Assembly: GCF_001293165.1 (NCBI RefSeq)
Contig: NZ_CP010552.1
Span: 1,426,001 to 1,490,000, forward strand
DNA from: Candidatus Thioglobus autotrophicus
Lineage (GTDB): Bacteria > Pseudomonadota > Gammaproteobacteria > PS1 > Pseudothioglobaceae
DNA length: 64,000 bases
Direction: 5' to 3'
The notes under the pieces were generated by a model. It saw only the letters and a program-made list of their open reading frames with translations. It made no database searches and was not told where the DNA came from. Both the position numbers and the translations under genes were made by a program. Positions 53,316-64,000 of the stretch are shown here, piece by piece; position 1 is the first letter of the stretch; every line of letters starts with the position of its first letter.

Positions 53316-54172
53316 TGAAAAAGCTAGGATTAATTATCATTGCAGCGGTATTTTTTGTACTAAGTTCGGCGCTTTATACGGTTAACGAAACTCAAACCGC
53401 TATCAAACTACGTTTAGGTGAAATTGTCAGTGTTGAAAAAGAGCCTGGACTTAAATTAAAAATGCCATTTGTTAACAATGTGGTGAAATTTGACGACCGA
53501 GTACAAACACTCGATGCACCATCTGAGCGTTTTTTAACTGGTGAAAAGAAAAATGTGATTGTAGATTCGTATGTTAAATGGCGAATTAACGATGCAGAGC
53601 AATTTTACAAGTCAACAGGCGGTAATTTAGCGCGTACCGATAATCGTCTTGCGCAGATTATCAAAACAGGTCTTAAGAGTGAATTCTCAAAGCGTACGAT
53701 TGCTGATGTAGTTTCTGGTGAGCGTGGTGAAATTATGTCCAATATTGTTAAACTTGCTAAAAAAGATATCAGTGAATTTGGCATTGAGATTGTTGATGTA
53801 CGTATTAAGCGTATCGATCTATCGCAAGAGGTATCAAACTCGGTCTATCGTCGAATGCAAGCAGAGCGTCAACGTGTTGCGAAAGAATTTAGATCTAAGG
53901 GTGCTGAAGAAGCGGAAATTATTCGCGCAGCAGCGGACAAAGAAAGAACTATTATCTTAGCAAATGCCTACCGTGATTCAGAGATGATACGAGGTGAGGG
54001 TGATGCAATTTCAGCAGGAAACTATGCACAAGCCTACAATGAAAATGTAGATTTTTACTCATTCTATCGCTCACTAGAATCTTATAAGAAATCATTTTCT
54101 GGTCAAAATGACATTATGGTATTAAATCCAAATACTGAATTCTTCCGTCACTTTAACCCTGAGGTTAAATAA
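53315..54172 (+). CDS. hflC: FtsH modulator HflC
   Basis: The 285-residue product has an N-terminal membrane anchor (LIIIAAVFFVLSSALYTV), an SPFH domain (about 22-190), a helical coiled part (RMQAERQRVAKEFRSKG) and the C-terminal YRSLESYKKSF segment seen in HflC. It is the partner of HflK, encoded just before with a one-base overlap. hisZ follows after seven bases. Confidence 0.97.
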   Translation: MKKLGLIIIAAVFFVLSSALYTVNETQTAIKLRLGEIVSVEKEPGLKLKMPFVNNVVKFDDRVQTLDAPSERFLTGEKKNVIVDSYVKWRINDAEQFYKSTGGNLARTDNRLAQIIKTGLKSEFSKRTIADVVSGERGEIMSNIVKLAKKDISEFGIEIVDVRIKRIDLSQEVSNSVYRRMQAERQRVAKEFRSKGAEEAEIIRAAADKERTIILANAYRDSEMIRGEGDAISAGNYAQAYNENVDFYSFYRSLESYKKSFSGQNDIMVLNPNTEFFRHFNPEVK

Positions 54173-54179
54173 ACACCAT

Positions 54180-55133
54180 ATGAAGACTTGGCAGCTACCC
54201 GAAGGTATTGACGAATTAAGCGGCAATCAGGCGCTTAATTTTGAAATGCTTCGACGTCAACTAATAGACCTTTACACTGATAAAGGCTTTGGCTTAGTCA
54301 TCCCGCCAATGGTGGAACATGTGGATTCACTCTTGTTAACCAGTGATTCGGTTAACGAAAAAACCTTTAAATTTTTAGATCCTGTTAGTGGCAAAATGCT
54401 CGGTGTACATGCAGATATTACGCCGCAAATTGCGCGTATTGACGCTCGACGTGCGAGTAATAATATTGAAAAATATTGCTATATTAATTCAATTTTGCAA
54501 ACTCGTGCTGATGACTTCTACGATTCACGATCCCCGATTCAGGCGGGTGCGGAGTTGTATGGTTCTAATGATATTTCAGCAGATGTTGAAGTCATTGAGC
54601 TTATGCTAGATAGTTTAAAGATTTTATCAATTGAGTCTGTTGTTATTAGCCTTGGAAACGTGGCAATTTTTGATGCATTGATCGCACAAGAAAACCTAGA
54701 CTCAGATCAAACAACTGAACTGCGTCATATCTTTGCACATCGTTCATCCCCAGATCTGGTTACTTTTACCCAGCAACACTCGCTTGTTAATACAGCCTTG
54801 TTCGAGGCCTTGATTAAACTAGAAGGTGAGCGCGTCGTACTTGATCAGGCGATAGCACTTTTTGCAGACTTTCCTGATGCGTTAAAAGCCATTCAAGACT
54901 TACAAGCTATTGATCAGGCACTTAAGGGTAAAAATATACAAGTAAGCTATGATTTGGCTGAGTTGCAAACCTATGAGTATCATACGGGTATTGTCTTTTC
55001 AGCCTATAATCAAAACTACTCTAAAGCCTTAGCTCAAGGCGGGCGCTATAATGGTATTGGCGAGTCATTTGGGCAGTCACGAGCAGCCACAGGATTTTCG
55101 TTTGATTTGAAATTTTTATCTCAATCAAGTTAA
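54180..55133 (+). CDS. hisZ: ATP phosphoribosyltransferase regulatory subunit
   Basis: The 317-residue product resembles the catalytic core of histidyl-tRNA synthetase (LDPVSGKMLGVHADITPQIARI, then YNGIGESFGQ) but lacks the C-terminal anticodon-binding domain and the second synthetase motif. HisZ binds the short form of HisG to start histidine synthesis, so this genome should encode a short hisG. The hflC-hisZ-purA order is common in gammaproteobacteria. Confidence 0.94.
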   Translation: MKTWQLPEGIDELSGNQALNFEMLRRQLIDLYTDKGFGLVIPPMVEHVDSLLLTSDSVNEKTFKFLDPVSGKMLGVHADITPQIARIDARRASNNIEKYCYINSILQTRADDFYDSRSPIQAGAELYGSNDISADVEVIELMLDSLKILSIESVVISLGNVAIFDALIAQENLDSDQTTELRHIFAHRSSPDLVTFTQQHSLVNTALFEALIKLEGERVVLDQAIALFADFPDALKAIQDLQAIDQALKGKNIQVSYDLAELQTYEYHTGIVFSAYNQNYSKALAQGGRYNGIGESFGQSRAATGFSFDLKFLSQSS

Positions 55134-55161
55134 GCTTTATTAAAAAAAATAAATTAATTAG

Positions 55162-56493
<1,332 letters not shown>

Positions 56494-56496
56494 TTT

Positions 56497-58683
56497 ATGA
56501 GTGATCCGCATCAAAAAAGAGAAGCAAAAAAGTACGACAATCCCATTCCATCAAGAGAGCACATTCTCTCTTTTTTCAAAAAGAAGCCACTTTCAAAATA
56601 CGACCTATTTGACTTACTAGAAGTTGACGGTCAACAAAAGAAACCTTTAACTCACCGTCTTAAAGCTATGGTTCGCGATGAACAGCTAGATTACAACAAA
56701 GACGGTGACTTCGTTATTTTTGATCCAAATGCAGGGATTAAAATTGGTACAGTCGTTGCCAACCCTAAAGGCTTTGGATTTCTTAAGCTAGAAGAGGGTG
56801 GGCGCGATTTACGTCTTAACTCACGTCAAATGCAGTTGGTTTTTCATGGCGATAAAGTCAAGGCACGCTTAATTAGCAAACGCGGCGACGCCAAGATTGT
56901 TGAAGTATTGGAAAGTGTTAAAACTGTTGTTGCACGTCTACATATCGATGAAGAGGGTAATGCCCACGCAGTAGTAGATGATAAGCGCATTCGCAACGAT
57001 ATCAATATTCCTAAAATTAATGACGACAACACCAATGAGCAAATTGTTATTGTTGAGATCACTAAATCACCGACTTTTAAATCTTTAGCAGAAGGCAGAA
57101 TTATTCAAATTCTTGGCTCGTATATGGATGAAGGTGTTGAGACAGACGCAGCATTATATCGCAATGGTATTCCGGTTGATTTCTCAGAAGAGGCCTTAGC
57201 ACAAACGGCCAAAATTCCTGGTGAAGTAACCAAGCAAGACAAACAAGGTCGTGTTGATATTACTGACATGAAGCTGGTCACGATTGATGGCGAAGACTCT
57301 AAAGATTTTGATGATGCAGTATTTGCCGAGGCTACTAACAATGGCTGGAAATTAGTCGTTGCGATTGCTGATGTTTCTCACTATGTTGCAGAAGGTACAG
57401 CACTTGATGCAGATGCCATTGAACGTGGCAATTCTGTTTATTTCCCGCGCCGTGTGGTGCCAATGCTGCCTGAGGCTTTATCCAATGGCCTTTGTTCAAT
57501 CAATCCTGGCGTAGAACGCTTGTGTATGACTTGTGAGATGAACATCGATACAAATGGTAGCTTACTTGATTATAAATTCTACCCAGCGGTAATGTTCTCG
57601 CATGCGCGCTTAACTTACACCAAGGTTAGCGATATCCTTGAGCATGACAATCAAGCACTTAAAGCAGAATTTGAACCTGTTTTGGAAAATCTGAATGATT
57701 TGTATGACTTATACAAAGTGCTAAAAGCTGCGAGAACTAAACGTGGTGTCATGGATTTTGATCGTATTGAATCGCAAATTTTGTTTAATGATAACGGCAA
57801 GATTGATAATATCATTGCCCGCTCAAGAAATGATGCACACAAGTTAATTGAAGAATGCATGCTAATGGCCAACCAAGCCACGGCTAAATTTTTAGGCGAA
57901 AACAAGGAAGACTTCCTATACCGAATTCACCCGAAACCAACGGCTGAAAAAGTCGAGGTAACGCGTCAATTCTTAACTGCAGTAGGCTTAACACTTGAAG
58001 GTGGCGATCAGCCAGATTCTAAACACTTTGCTAAAGTATTAGAAGATGCTAAAGGCAGAGATGATGAAAATATCATTAAAACCGTTGTGCTTCGCACCAT
58101 GAAGCAAGCGGTTTATACACCAGCCAATGAAGGCCACTTCGGCTTAGCATTCGAAGACTACACGCACTTCACCTCACCAATTAGAAGATACCCAGATCTT
58201 CTTGTTCATCGCGCTATTAATCGTGTGTTAAACAAGAAAGATCCATCATTTATGGGTAAATTGGTTAATAAAGTTTTGGGCAATAAAGAGAAAAAACCGT
58301 CTAAAAAAATGATCGAGCTAGGTGCCAATTTATCGGTAACTGAACGTCGTGCTGATGAAGCTTCTCGCGATGTTGAGCAGTGGCTTAAATGTGAATACAT
58401 GCGTGATAAAGTTGGCGAAACATTCAACGGCGTTATCTCTGGTGTTGCTGGTTTTGGTATCTTTATTGAATTAACAGAAGTATTTGTTGAAGGCATGATT
58501 TCTATTCGCGACCTTAAAGATGACTACTATAACTTTGATGATATTCATCATCAGCTAAAAGGTGACCGTACCGGCAAGGTATTCACTCTAGGTGATACCA
58601 TTAAAATCCAAATTGCCTCGGTTAATTTAGATGATAGACAAATGGTCTTCGTTCCTGCACCTGAAGAAGAGGAAGAAGAATAA
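56497..58683 (+). CDS. rnr: Ribonuclease R
   Basis: The 728-residue product has an N-terminal helix-turn-helix part, two cold-shock-like domains, the RNB catalytic domain with GEDSKDFDDAVFAE (Asp cluster near 268-276) and a C-terminal S1 domain (GVISGVAGFGIFIEL, near 645-660). It is a 3'-5' exoribonuclease for structured RNA, including tmRNA-tagged messages. It ends in acidic EEEEEE and lacks the long basic tail of E. coli RNase R (813). A terminator follows; rlmB is displaced. Confidence 0.95.
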   Translation: MSDPHQKREAKKYDNPIPSREHILSFFKKKPLSKYDLFDLLEVDGQQKKPLTHRLKAMVRDEQLDYNKDGDFVIFDPNAGIKIGTVVANPKGFGFLKLEEGGRDLRLNSRQMQLVFHGDKVKARLISKRGDAKIVEVLESVKTVVARLHIDEEGNAHAVVDDKRIRNDINIPKINDDNTNEQIVIVEITKSPTFKSLAEGRIIQILGSYMDEGVETDAALYRNGIPVDFSEEALAQTAKIPGEVTKQDKQGRVDITDMKLVTIDGEDSKDFDDAVFAEATNNGWKLVVAIADVSHYVAEGTALDADAIERGNSVYFPRRVVPMLPEALSNGLCSINPGVERLCMTCEMNIDTNGSLLDYKFYPAVMFSHARLTYTKVSDILEHDNQALKAEFEPVLENLNDLYDLYKVLKAARTKRGVMDFDRIESQILFNDNGKIDNIIARSRNDAHKLIEECMLMANQATAKFLGENKEDFLYRIHPKPTAEKVEVTRQFLTAVGLTLEGGDQPDSKHFAKVLEDAKGRDDENIIKTVVLRTMKQAVYTPANEGHFGLAFEDYTHFTSPIRRYPDLLVHRAINRVLNKKDPSFMGKLVNKVLGNKEKKPSKKMIELGANLSVTERRADEASRDVEQWLKCEYMRDKVGETFNGVISGVAGFGIFIELTEVFVEGMISIRDLKDDYYNFDDIHHQLKGDRTGKVFTLGDTIKIQIASVNLDDRQMVFVPAPEEEEEE

Positions 58684-58704
58684 AACAATAAAAAAAAGAA
58701 ATAA

Positions 58705-58730
58705 AAAAAGGAGGCTTTCGCCTCCTTTTT
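58705..58730 (+). terminator. Bidirectional rho-independent terminator, rnr/ilvD
   Basis: AAAAAGGAGGC (58705-58715) and GCCTCCTTTTT (58720-58730) form an 11-pair stem with a TTTC loop between convergent genes. T and A runs on either side allow termination in both directions. Confidence 0.93.
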
Positions 58731-58752
58731 TAATAACTATCAATAATAGATT

Positions 58753-60417
58753 CTAGCTAGTCACAGCCCCTTTAGAAGCTGACTTAGCCAGCTTGGCAAA
58801 CTTAGCCAAAACACCCTTGGTGTAGTTTGGCTTAGGCTGCACCCAATGCGACAAGCGCTCATCAATAATCACCTGATCAACCAGCAGCTCTAATACGTTG
58901 TTTTCTGCATCGATTAAGATTTCATCACCATCTTCAACTACTGCTAGCACACCACCTTTAAAAGCTTCTGGGGTGATATGACCCACCACAAAGCCGTGCG
59001 TACCGCCCGAAAAGCGTCCATCGGTAATCAGTGCCACTTGACCGCCTAGACCTTTACCCATAACCGCTGAGGTTGGTGCAAGCATTTCACGCATGCCAGG
59101 GCCGCCAGCAGGGCCTTCGTAACGAATCACAATCACATCGCCGGCTTTAATTTCATCATTAAGTACGGCTGCAAGCGCGGCTTCTTCGCGGCCGTAGCAT
59201 TTTGCCACACCTTTAAAGCTCAGGCCTTCTTTACCAGTAATCTTGGCAACAGCACCTTCAAGCGCTAAATTGCCTTTAAGAATCCTAAGATGTGAATCTT
59301 TTTTAATGGGATTGTCTAATGATTTAATAATATCTTGAGATTCTTCATACGGTTTAACATCTGCTAAATTTTCAGCCATGGTTTTGCCGGTAACCGTCAT
59401 ACAATCGCCATGTAGCATACCTGCATCAAGTAACATTTTCATCAGTGGTAGGGTGCCGCCGATTTCAATCAGCTCACTCATTAGGTACTTACCCGATGGC
59501 TTAAGATCAGCAATAACCGGAACGTTAGCACCAATACGAGTAAAGTCATCAATACTTAAATCAACACCGGCAGCATCTGCCATAGCAATTAGATGCAACA
59601 CTGCATTGGTAGAGCCACCCAAAGTAATAATTACAGTAATAGCATTCTCGAACGCTTTCATGGTCATAATATCATTCGGCTTAATATCTTTTTCAAGCAG
59701 GTTAAGTACAGCTTCACCAGCGCGAACACAGTCGTTATTCTTGTCCGCCGAAATAGCGTCTTGAGCGGAAGAATTTGGCAAACTCATACCCAAAGCTTCA
59801 ATGGCTGATGCCATGGTATTAGCAGTATACATACCACCACATGAACCCGGACCAGGAATGGCAGTTTTTTCAATATTTTCTAATTCAATTGCGTCGATGG
59901 TGTTATTGGCGTATTTTCCAACCGCCTCAAAAACACTAACAACATCCGTATGGTTTTCACCAGGTTGAATGGTACCACCATAAACAAAAATACCTGGGCG
60001 ATTAAGTCTAGATAAACCAATAATACAGCCTGGCATGTTTTTATCACAACCACCAATTGCCACCACGCCGTCAAAACCTTGACAACCCACTACCGTTTCA
60101 ATCGAATCAGCAATTACTTCACGAGAAACCAATGAATATTTCATGCCTTCTGAGCCCATGGAAATGCCATCAGAAATAGTGATTGTATTAAAAATAACAG
60201 CCTTGCCGCCCGCAGAATTGACGCCTTTTTCCGCTTGCTCTGCCAATTGGTTAATATGCATATTACAAGGCGTTACCATGGACCAAGTAGAGGCGACACC
60301 AACTTGAGGCTTATTAAAATCTTCTTTTTCAAAACCAACCGGATATAGCATGGCACGTGAAGGTGCTCTTTCATAGCCATCCACCACTTGCGAGGAGTAT
60401 TTTCTTGGATTAGACAT
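58753..60417 (-). CDS. ilvD: Dihydroxy-acid dehydratase
   Basis: I start at ATG 60415-60417, giving 554 residues beginning [14 protein letters not shown]; the frame extends 20 codons further without family likeness. Cluster-binding cysteines lie in [13 protein letters not shown] (near 120) and [13 protein letters not shown] (near 192), with the C-terminal [13 protein letters not shown]. It makes the 2-oxo acids in valine and isoleucine synthesis. It is alone on this strand, divergent from the acetyltransferase. Confidence 0.96.
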   Translation of the reverse strand: MSNPRKYSSQVVDGYERAPSRAMLYPVGFEKEDFNKPQVGVASTWSMVTPCNMHINQLAEQAEKGVNSAGGKAVIFNTITISDGISMGSEGMKYSLVSREVIADSIETVVGCQGFDGVVAIGGCDKNMPGCIIGLSRLNRPGIFVYGGTIQPGENHTDVVSVFEAVGKYANNTIDAIELENIEKTAIPGPGSCGGMYTANTMASAIEALGMSLPNSSAQDAISADKNNDCVRAGEAVLNLLEKDIKPNDIMTMKAFENAITVIITLGGSTNAVLHLIAMADAAGVDLSIDDFTRIGANVPVIADLKPSGKYLMSELIEIGGTLPLMKMLLDAGMLHGDCMTVTGKTMAENLADVKPYEESQDIIKSLDNPIKKDSHLRILKGNLALEGAVAKITGKEGLSFKGVAKCYGREEAALAAVLNDEIKAGDVIVIRYEGPAGGPGMREMLAPTSAVMGKGLGGQVALITDGRFSGGTHGFVVGHITPEAFKGGVLAVVEDGDEILIDAENNVLELLVDQVIIDERLSHWVQPKPNYTKGVLAKFAKLAKSASKGAVTS

Positions 60418-60476
60418 AATTACTTTGTATTGATATAAAGCATTATATTTTAGATTAAAATAGTGCACTTCTATCA

Positions 60477-60920
60477 ATGTTTTTACACCGTACTTTGGAT
60501 AATTCTGAACAAATTTTGACTTTAATCAAGCCTTTTGTAGAGCAGGGGAAAATCCTTCCTAGAAGCAAGCAAGAGATTGAGAGAAACATCAATGATTTTA
60601 TTTTATTATTTGATGATAATCAGCTGCTTGCCTGTGCAGGACTTAAGGATTGTCAAGAGGGCTCTATGGGTGAGATTTACTCACTCGCTGTGGCGAAAAA
60701 TGCGCAAAATACTGGGCTTTCTAACGAATTACTAAGCAAGATACTAGCCAATGCAAAACAAAGGAAATTTAGCAAAATTTTTGCATTAACTAAGTTTGGT
60801 ACCGATTGGTTTGTTAAAAATGGTTTCATTCAAATGAAAATATCCGATTTACCAGTCAAGCGCCAACGCTACTTTAATCATGATCGAAATTCATCCATAT
60901 TTTTTAAGGAAATTGTTTAA
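60477..60920 (+). CDS. Stand-alone ArgA-type N-acetyltransferase (GNAT)
   Basis: The 147-residue product aligns by pattern with the C-terminal GNAT domain of ArgA: the [20 protein letters not shown] start, the [21 protein letters not shown] acetyl-CoA site, [16 protein letters not shown] and the [18 protein letters not shown] end. ArgA makes N-acetylglutamate for arginine synthesis but has an extra N-terminal kinase-like domain that senses arginine; it is lacking here, as in short NAGS. It may make N-acetylglutamate without arginine feedback. It shares one base with the rnt start. Confidence 0.82.
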   Translation: MFLHRTLDNSEQILTLIKPFVEQGKILPRSKQEIERNINDFILLFDDNQLLACAGLKDCQEGSMGEIYSLAVAKNAQNTGLSNELLSKILANAKQRKFSKIFALTKFGTDWFVKNGFIQMKISDLPVKRQRYFNHDRNSSIFFKEIV

Positions 60921-61525
60921 TGCACATTAAAGAGCGTGTTCGTGGCTACTTACCTGTTGTTATCGACATTGAGACTGCGGGATTCAATCATCAAACCGAT
61001 GCAATGCTGGAGATTTGTGCAGTGATTATTGGTATCGATGAGCAGGGTAAGTTTTATCCAAAAAAGCCTCAGCATTTTCATACGCAGCCATTTAAGGGGG
61101 CTAATCTTGAACCGGCAGCACTCAAATTTAATGGCATTGATGTAGACAATCCGCTACGTGGTGCGATTGATGAAAAACTTGCCCTAAGCGATATGTTTAA
61201 AACCATTCGCACTGAAATGAAAGAAGAAGACTGTACGCGCTCAATTCTAGTCGGGCACAACGCTTTTTTTGACTTAAACTTCCTTTACGCAGCCAGTGAC
61301 AGATCAAAACTTAAAAACCCATTTCATCAATTTTCCACCATTGACACAGTGAGCTTGTCAGCACTTGCCTTTGGGGAAACGGTTTTGGCCAAAGCCATTG
61401 CTAAGGCGGGCATTGAATTTGACAACGCCCAGGCGCACTCTGCTTTATATGATACGGTCAAAACCGCTGAATTATTTTGTCAGATTTTTAACGGCTTTGA
61501 ATTTTCCAGCACGCCAAAAAACTGA
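60920..61525 (+). CDS. rnt: Ribonuclease T
   Basis: The 201-residue DEDDh exonuclease has VVIDIETAGFNHQTDA (Exo I, near 13-28), GHNAFFDLNFL (Exo II, near 113-123) and HSALYDTVKTAEL with the catalytic His and Asp (Exo III, near 173-185). It trims tRNA 3' ends and other stable RNAs. Its 3' end overlaps the convergent pxpC by 46 bases. It follows the acetyltransferase with a one-base overlap. Confidence 0.96.
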   Translation: MHIKERVRGYLPVVIDIETAGFNHQTDAMLEICAVIIGIDEQGKFYPKKPQHFHTQPFKGANLEPAALKFNGIDVDNPLRGAIDEKLALSDMFKTIRTEMKEEDCTRSILVGHNAFFDLNFLYAASDRSKLKNPFHQFSTIDTVSLSALAFGETVLAKAIAKAGIEFDNAQAHSALYDTVKTAELFCQIFNGFEFSSTPKN

Positions 61526-62409
61526 TTAAATGCCAAGCGTTCTTTTTGCGCTTGTTCAATATTCATTAGCTCAAATCTAACTTTTGCGGTTGGTTGTTGT
61601 TGTGCAAGTTGAGCTAGATCTAGCGAAAACACGGTGCCAATTTTGGTGTAGCCACCAATACTTGGTGCATCTTTGAGTAGAATAATTGGTAAGCCATCAG
61701 TGGCAATTTCAACACTGCCATAACTCATTGCCTCGGAAATCATCTTGTCTCTTTTAAACACAATAGGTACGCCTTTTAGCCGACAACCAGACCGATCATT
61801 AGCATTGCTAACGGTGTAAGTTTGGCCAAAAAATAATGTCTTTTGAGCATCACTAAATTCTGAATATTGATAACTAGGCAGCAATCTTAAAACAACATTT
61901 TGATGATAATTAGGTCGATATTGAGGCGCCATAAAACTCTCCAATTGACCGCTTGATGGTGCACATGCCAGTACGCAATCTTGGGTAATTTTCACGCCAA
62001 TATGTTCGCGTAAATTAACCGATCTAGAGCCAAATAATGTTTGAGTTTTAAACCCACCTTGAACTGCTAAATAGCTACGCACACCGTGTTTGGGTAAGCT
62101 CCAGCTTAGTATGTCTGTGGGTTGAACTTGCAGGCTTTTCCAGGTTGGTGCTATTTTTGCATTGATCTTAAAATCTAGGTCTGCACCACATACGCAAACA
62201 ACCACCTCATCGAGTGCTTCTAGCTCAACTCCGCCAAACGTAATTTCCAAAACTGCATCAGTATAATCATTCCCGAGTAAATGATTAGCCCAGCCAAAGG
62301 CGTGCTCATCCATCACCCCAGATTGACTCATTCCGTATATCGCATGCATAAAGCGACCAGCATCTTGTATTGTGGTTAAAAAACCAGGCTTGATGACTTT
62401 AAAACTCAT
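61480..62409 (-). CDS. pxpC: 5-oxoprolinase subunit C
   Basis: The 309-residue product belongs to the KipA/AHS2 family: FKVIKPGFLTTIQDAGR at the start, VMDEHAFGWANHLLGN, and the late LKDAPSIGGYTKIGTV motif. It works with PxpA and PxpB to open 5-oxoproline with ATP to glutamate. It overlaps pxpB by four bases. The three genes are in the order pxpA-pxpB-pxpC. Confidence 0.93.
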   Translation of the reverse strand: MSFKVIKPGFLTTIQDAGRFMHAIYGMSQSGVMDEHAFGWANHLLGNDYTDAVLEITFGGVELEALDEVVVCVCGADLDFKINAKIAPTWKSLQVQPTDILSWSLPKHGVRSYLAVQGGFKTQTLFGSRSVNLREHIGVKITQDCVLACAPSSGQLESFMAPQYRPNYHQNVVLRLLPSYQYSEFSDAQKTLFFGQTYTVSNANDRSGCRLKGVPIVFKRDKMISEAMSYGSVEIATDGLPIILLKDAPSIGGYTKIGTVFSLDLAQLAQQQPTAKVRFELMNIEQAQKERLAFNQFFGVLENSKPLKI

Positions 62410-63089
62410 AGTTTGCCACCATATTTAAGATATTCATCGCGCGTAATCGGATAAAACTCAACCTGATCACCAGTTTTAAATTTATCTAAATTATCAGGAT
62501 TTTTAAGCGATAAATCAAGCATTGTTCTGCCAATAATATTCCAGCCGCCCGAGGAGTCTGTTGGATAAATAGCAGTTTGACGATCGGCAATTCCCACACT
62601 GCCTGCTGGAATTTTAATTCTAGGCGTGGAGAGGCGTGGCGCTTGAATCTGTTGATCAACTTCGCCCAAAAAAGCAAAGACTGGGCTAAAGCCAATAGCG
62701 TAAACCAAATAACTTTGTGAGGTATGAATATAAATAAACTCGTCTAGTGTTAAAGCTTTTTCTGCCAGTAGTCGTTCTAAATCTAAACCCACTTCAAATC
62801 CATAATAAACAGGAATATGTATCACTTTAAACGACTGCTCAACCTCGGCTGGCGTCCATTGTTTTAATAGGGTGCTAACTTGAGATTTAAATATAGGGTA
62901 GCTGGTTTTATTGAGATCATAACTCACTAAAAGTGACGTATAAGACGGGGTTAGATTGATAATTAACTCTGAAAACTCGTTTTTTAGTTGATTTGCAAAA
63001 TTTGCGATATTTTTAGGAAGCTCAGGATCGATCTTATCGCCAAAATAGATTAGCAGTGAGTTTTCCCCTGCGAGTATGATTTTATGCAT
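62406..63089 (-). CDS. pxpB: 5-oxoprolinase subunit B
   Basis: The 227-residue product belongs to the KipI/AHS1 family: IPVYYGFEVGLDLERLA-type motif near 103-118, the YAIGFSPVFAFLGEVD segment and the RTMLDLSLKNPD part near the C-terminus. It forms the phosphorylating complex with PxpC. It overlaps pxpA by eight bases. Confidence 0.92.
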   Translation of the reverse strand: MHKIILAGENSLLIYFGDKIDPELPKNIANFANQLKNEFSELIINLTPSYTSLLVSYDLNKTSYPIFKSQVSTLLKQWTPAEVEQSFKVIHIPVYYGFEVGLDLERLLAEKALTLDEFIYIHTSQSYLVYAIGFSPVFAFLGEVDQQIQAPRLSTPRIKIPAGSVGIADRQTAIYPTDSSGGWNIIGRTMLDLSLKNPDNLDKFKTGDQVEFYPITRDEYLKYGGKL

Positions 63090-63750
63090 TTTTAAGCTGT
63101 TTTAAGGCCTCTACAGAGGCTACATTGTCACTATGAAAGCAAATGGTGTCAATTTTGAAGGATTTTTCCTCTAAAAGCTGCTGATATTGCTTAATAATGG
63201 CTTTCGGATTGGTTAAAACCGCGCCTTGCTCACCTCGAGGAATCATATGCACGCCTTGATAACCACGATCAGCATAGATTTCATGTAAAAAAGTCGCATT
63301 TGCATTTTTTCCAAAATTTTTAAGACCTGCTTGAATCACCAAACTTAAATTTTGATCAATCGCGCTAATAGCATTAATAATGACGTCAAGCACAAAAGGT
63401 TTTTCCATCATGTCATGATACAGGGCGCCATGCGGTTTAACGTATTCGAGTACAGCGCCGTGATCATGACAAAGCTGTTGAAAGTGTGACACTTGGGAAT
63501 ACACCAAATCAAACAACGCATCACCGCTCAACTGCTGACTTATTCGTCCAAAATTAGCTTGGTCATCATAGCTGGGATGCGCCCCGATTTTGACGTCATT
63601 TTTAATCGCAAGTTTAAGGGTTTTAATCATGCTTTCAGCATCGCCCGCATGCCCACCACAAGCAATATTTGCCATATCAATCCGTGGCATAACCTCGGCA
63701 TCAGGATTGGGGATCAAACACTCACCTAAATCACAATTAATCATCAACAT
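63082..63750 (-). CDS. pxpA: 5-oxoprolinase subunit A (LamB/YcsF family)
   Basis: The 222-residue product has the LamB/YcsF start MINCDLGE, then NIACGGHAGD, IGAHPSYDD, VKPHGALYHDM and the late FHSDNV motif, with conserved His and Asp. It delivers 5-oxoproline to PxpBC. It is 20 residues shorter than E. coli PxpA. An AT-rich 100-base gap to the divergent DUF808 gene holds its promoter. Confidence 0.93.
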   Translation of the reverse strand: MLMINCDLGECLIPNPDAEVMPRIDMANIACGGHAGDAESMIKTLKLAIKNDVKIGAHPSYDDQANFGRISQQLSGDALFDLVYSQVSHFQQLCHDHGAVLEYVKPHGALYHDMMEKPFVLDVIINAISAIDQNLSLVIQAGLKNFGKNANATFLHEIYADRGYQGVHMIPRGEQGAVLTNPKAIIKQYQQLLEEKSFKIDTICFHSDNVASVEALKQLKNA

Positions 63751-63850
63751 AGATGTAAATTATAAAGCAATAAAATCTGTTTATTCTTGAGAATAAGCAG
63801 CCATATTTTCAGATAAAATCTAAGCTGATCAAACAATCATTCACACAAAT

Positions 63851-64000
63851 ATGGCAGGACTCATTGGCTACATCGGCGCCCTAGCAGATGACTTATCGGC
63901 GGTTGCCGTGAAAGTGTCCGCAGGCGCGATTGATGATATTACCCAGCAAACCGCTAAATCGCTCAGCAAAACAGCCGGCATCTTAATTGATGACACCGCC
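63851..64000 (+). CDS. DUF808 (YedI-type) membrane protein, 5' part
   Basis: The frame from ATG 63851 is open to the window edge (50 codons). The start (MAGLIGYIGALADDLS, then ITQQTAKSLSKTAGILIDDTA) fits the DUF808 family, which in E. coli begins with a MAG-x-LLxLLDD segment and K-T-A-G-V-x-x-D-D. DUF808 proteins are inner-membrane proteins of unknown function. The rest lies beyond the window. Confidence 0.8.
   Translation, partial: MAGLIGYIGALADDLSAVAVKVSAGAIDDITQQTAKSLSKTAGILIDDTA

Overview
The window is an AT-rich stretch of a gammaproteobacterial chromosome. Conserved blocks (rseP-bamA-lpxD-fabZ-lpxA, pdxA-rsmA-apaG-apaH, ybeD-lipB-lipA, hflK-hflC-hisZ-purA-rnr) place it in the Gammaproteobacteria. 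The low GC, the rearranged short versions of these blocks and a cluster of sulfur-relay genes (YeeE permeases, TusA, DsrE-like proteins, rhodaneses, cytochrome c) are what I would expect of a sulfur oxidiser of the SUP05/Thioglobus type, free-living or symbiotic. That assignment is inference; no rRNA or other marker is present to fix it.

Bases 1 to about 14,900 are accessory. They look like at least three integrated segments stacked at one tRNA-Ser-type attachment site, because the 3' end of a tRNA-Ser gene recurs in the same orientation near 3,300, 9,945 and 14,880 with no tRNA body. Segment 1 (1-3,300) holds a truncated lipoprotein, a 31-codon clpA remnant, a Sel1-repeat membrane protein, an exported pentapeptide-repeat protein and a phage-like small protein. 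Segment 2 (3,300-9,950) holds ten close-packed minus-strand genes for sulfur uptake and relay, divergent from an exported rhodanese and a cytochrome c, plus a ribbon-helix-helix regulator. Segment 3 (9,950-14,900) is a zinc-homeostasis island: a DUF1826 protein, a ZrgA-like histidine-rich protein, an ABC transporter, a DUF3299 protein and a Zur-type repressor, with two matching operator-like palindromes.

From 15,000 the window is core genome. prlC and a small membrane protein run rightward. A long leftward run follows from 33.1 to 17.2 kb: DUF971, rseP, bamA, lpxD, fabZ, lpxA, murJ, yggX, gmk, rpoH, groES, groEL, then after a terminator parE, queC, acpP, fabF. Outer-membrane and LPS biogenesis thus sit directly upstream of the heat-shock sigma factor and chaperonin. 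dapF converges on pdxA-rsmA-apaG-apaH. A tripartite efflux pair (37.2-41.8 kb) and the lipoate genes follow.

Bases 43.8-48.2 kb carry a tightly coupled five-gene operon: MoxR ATPase, NnrS, hemerythrin-like protein, metallopeptidase-like/VWA protein and rhodanese. It looks like a nitric-oxide or metal-centre maintenance module. Then come rlmB, surA and lptD (leftward), hflK-hflC-hisZ-purA-rnr (rightward), ilvD, a stand-alone N-acetylglutamate-synthase-type acetyltransferase with rnt, the 5-oxoprolinase genes pxpCBA, and the start of a DUF808 membrane protein cut by the window edge. I found no complete tRNA, rRNA, CRISPR array, transposase or integrase.
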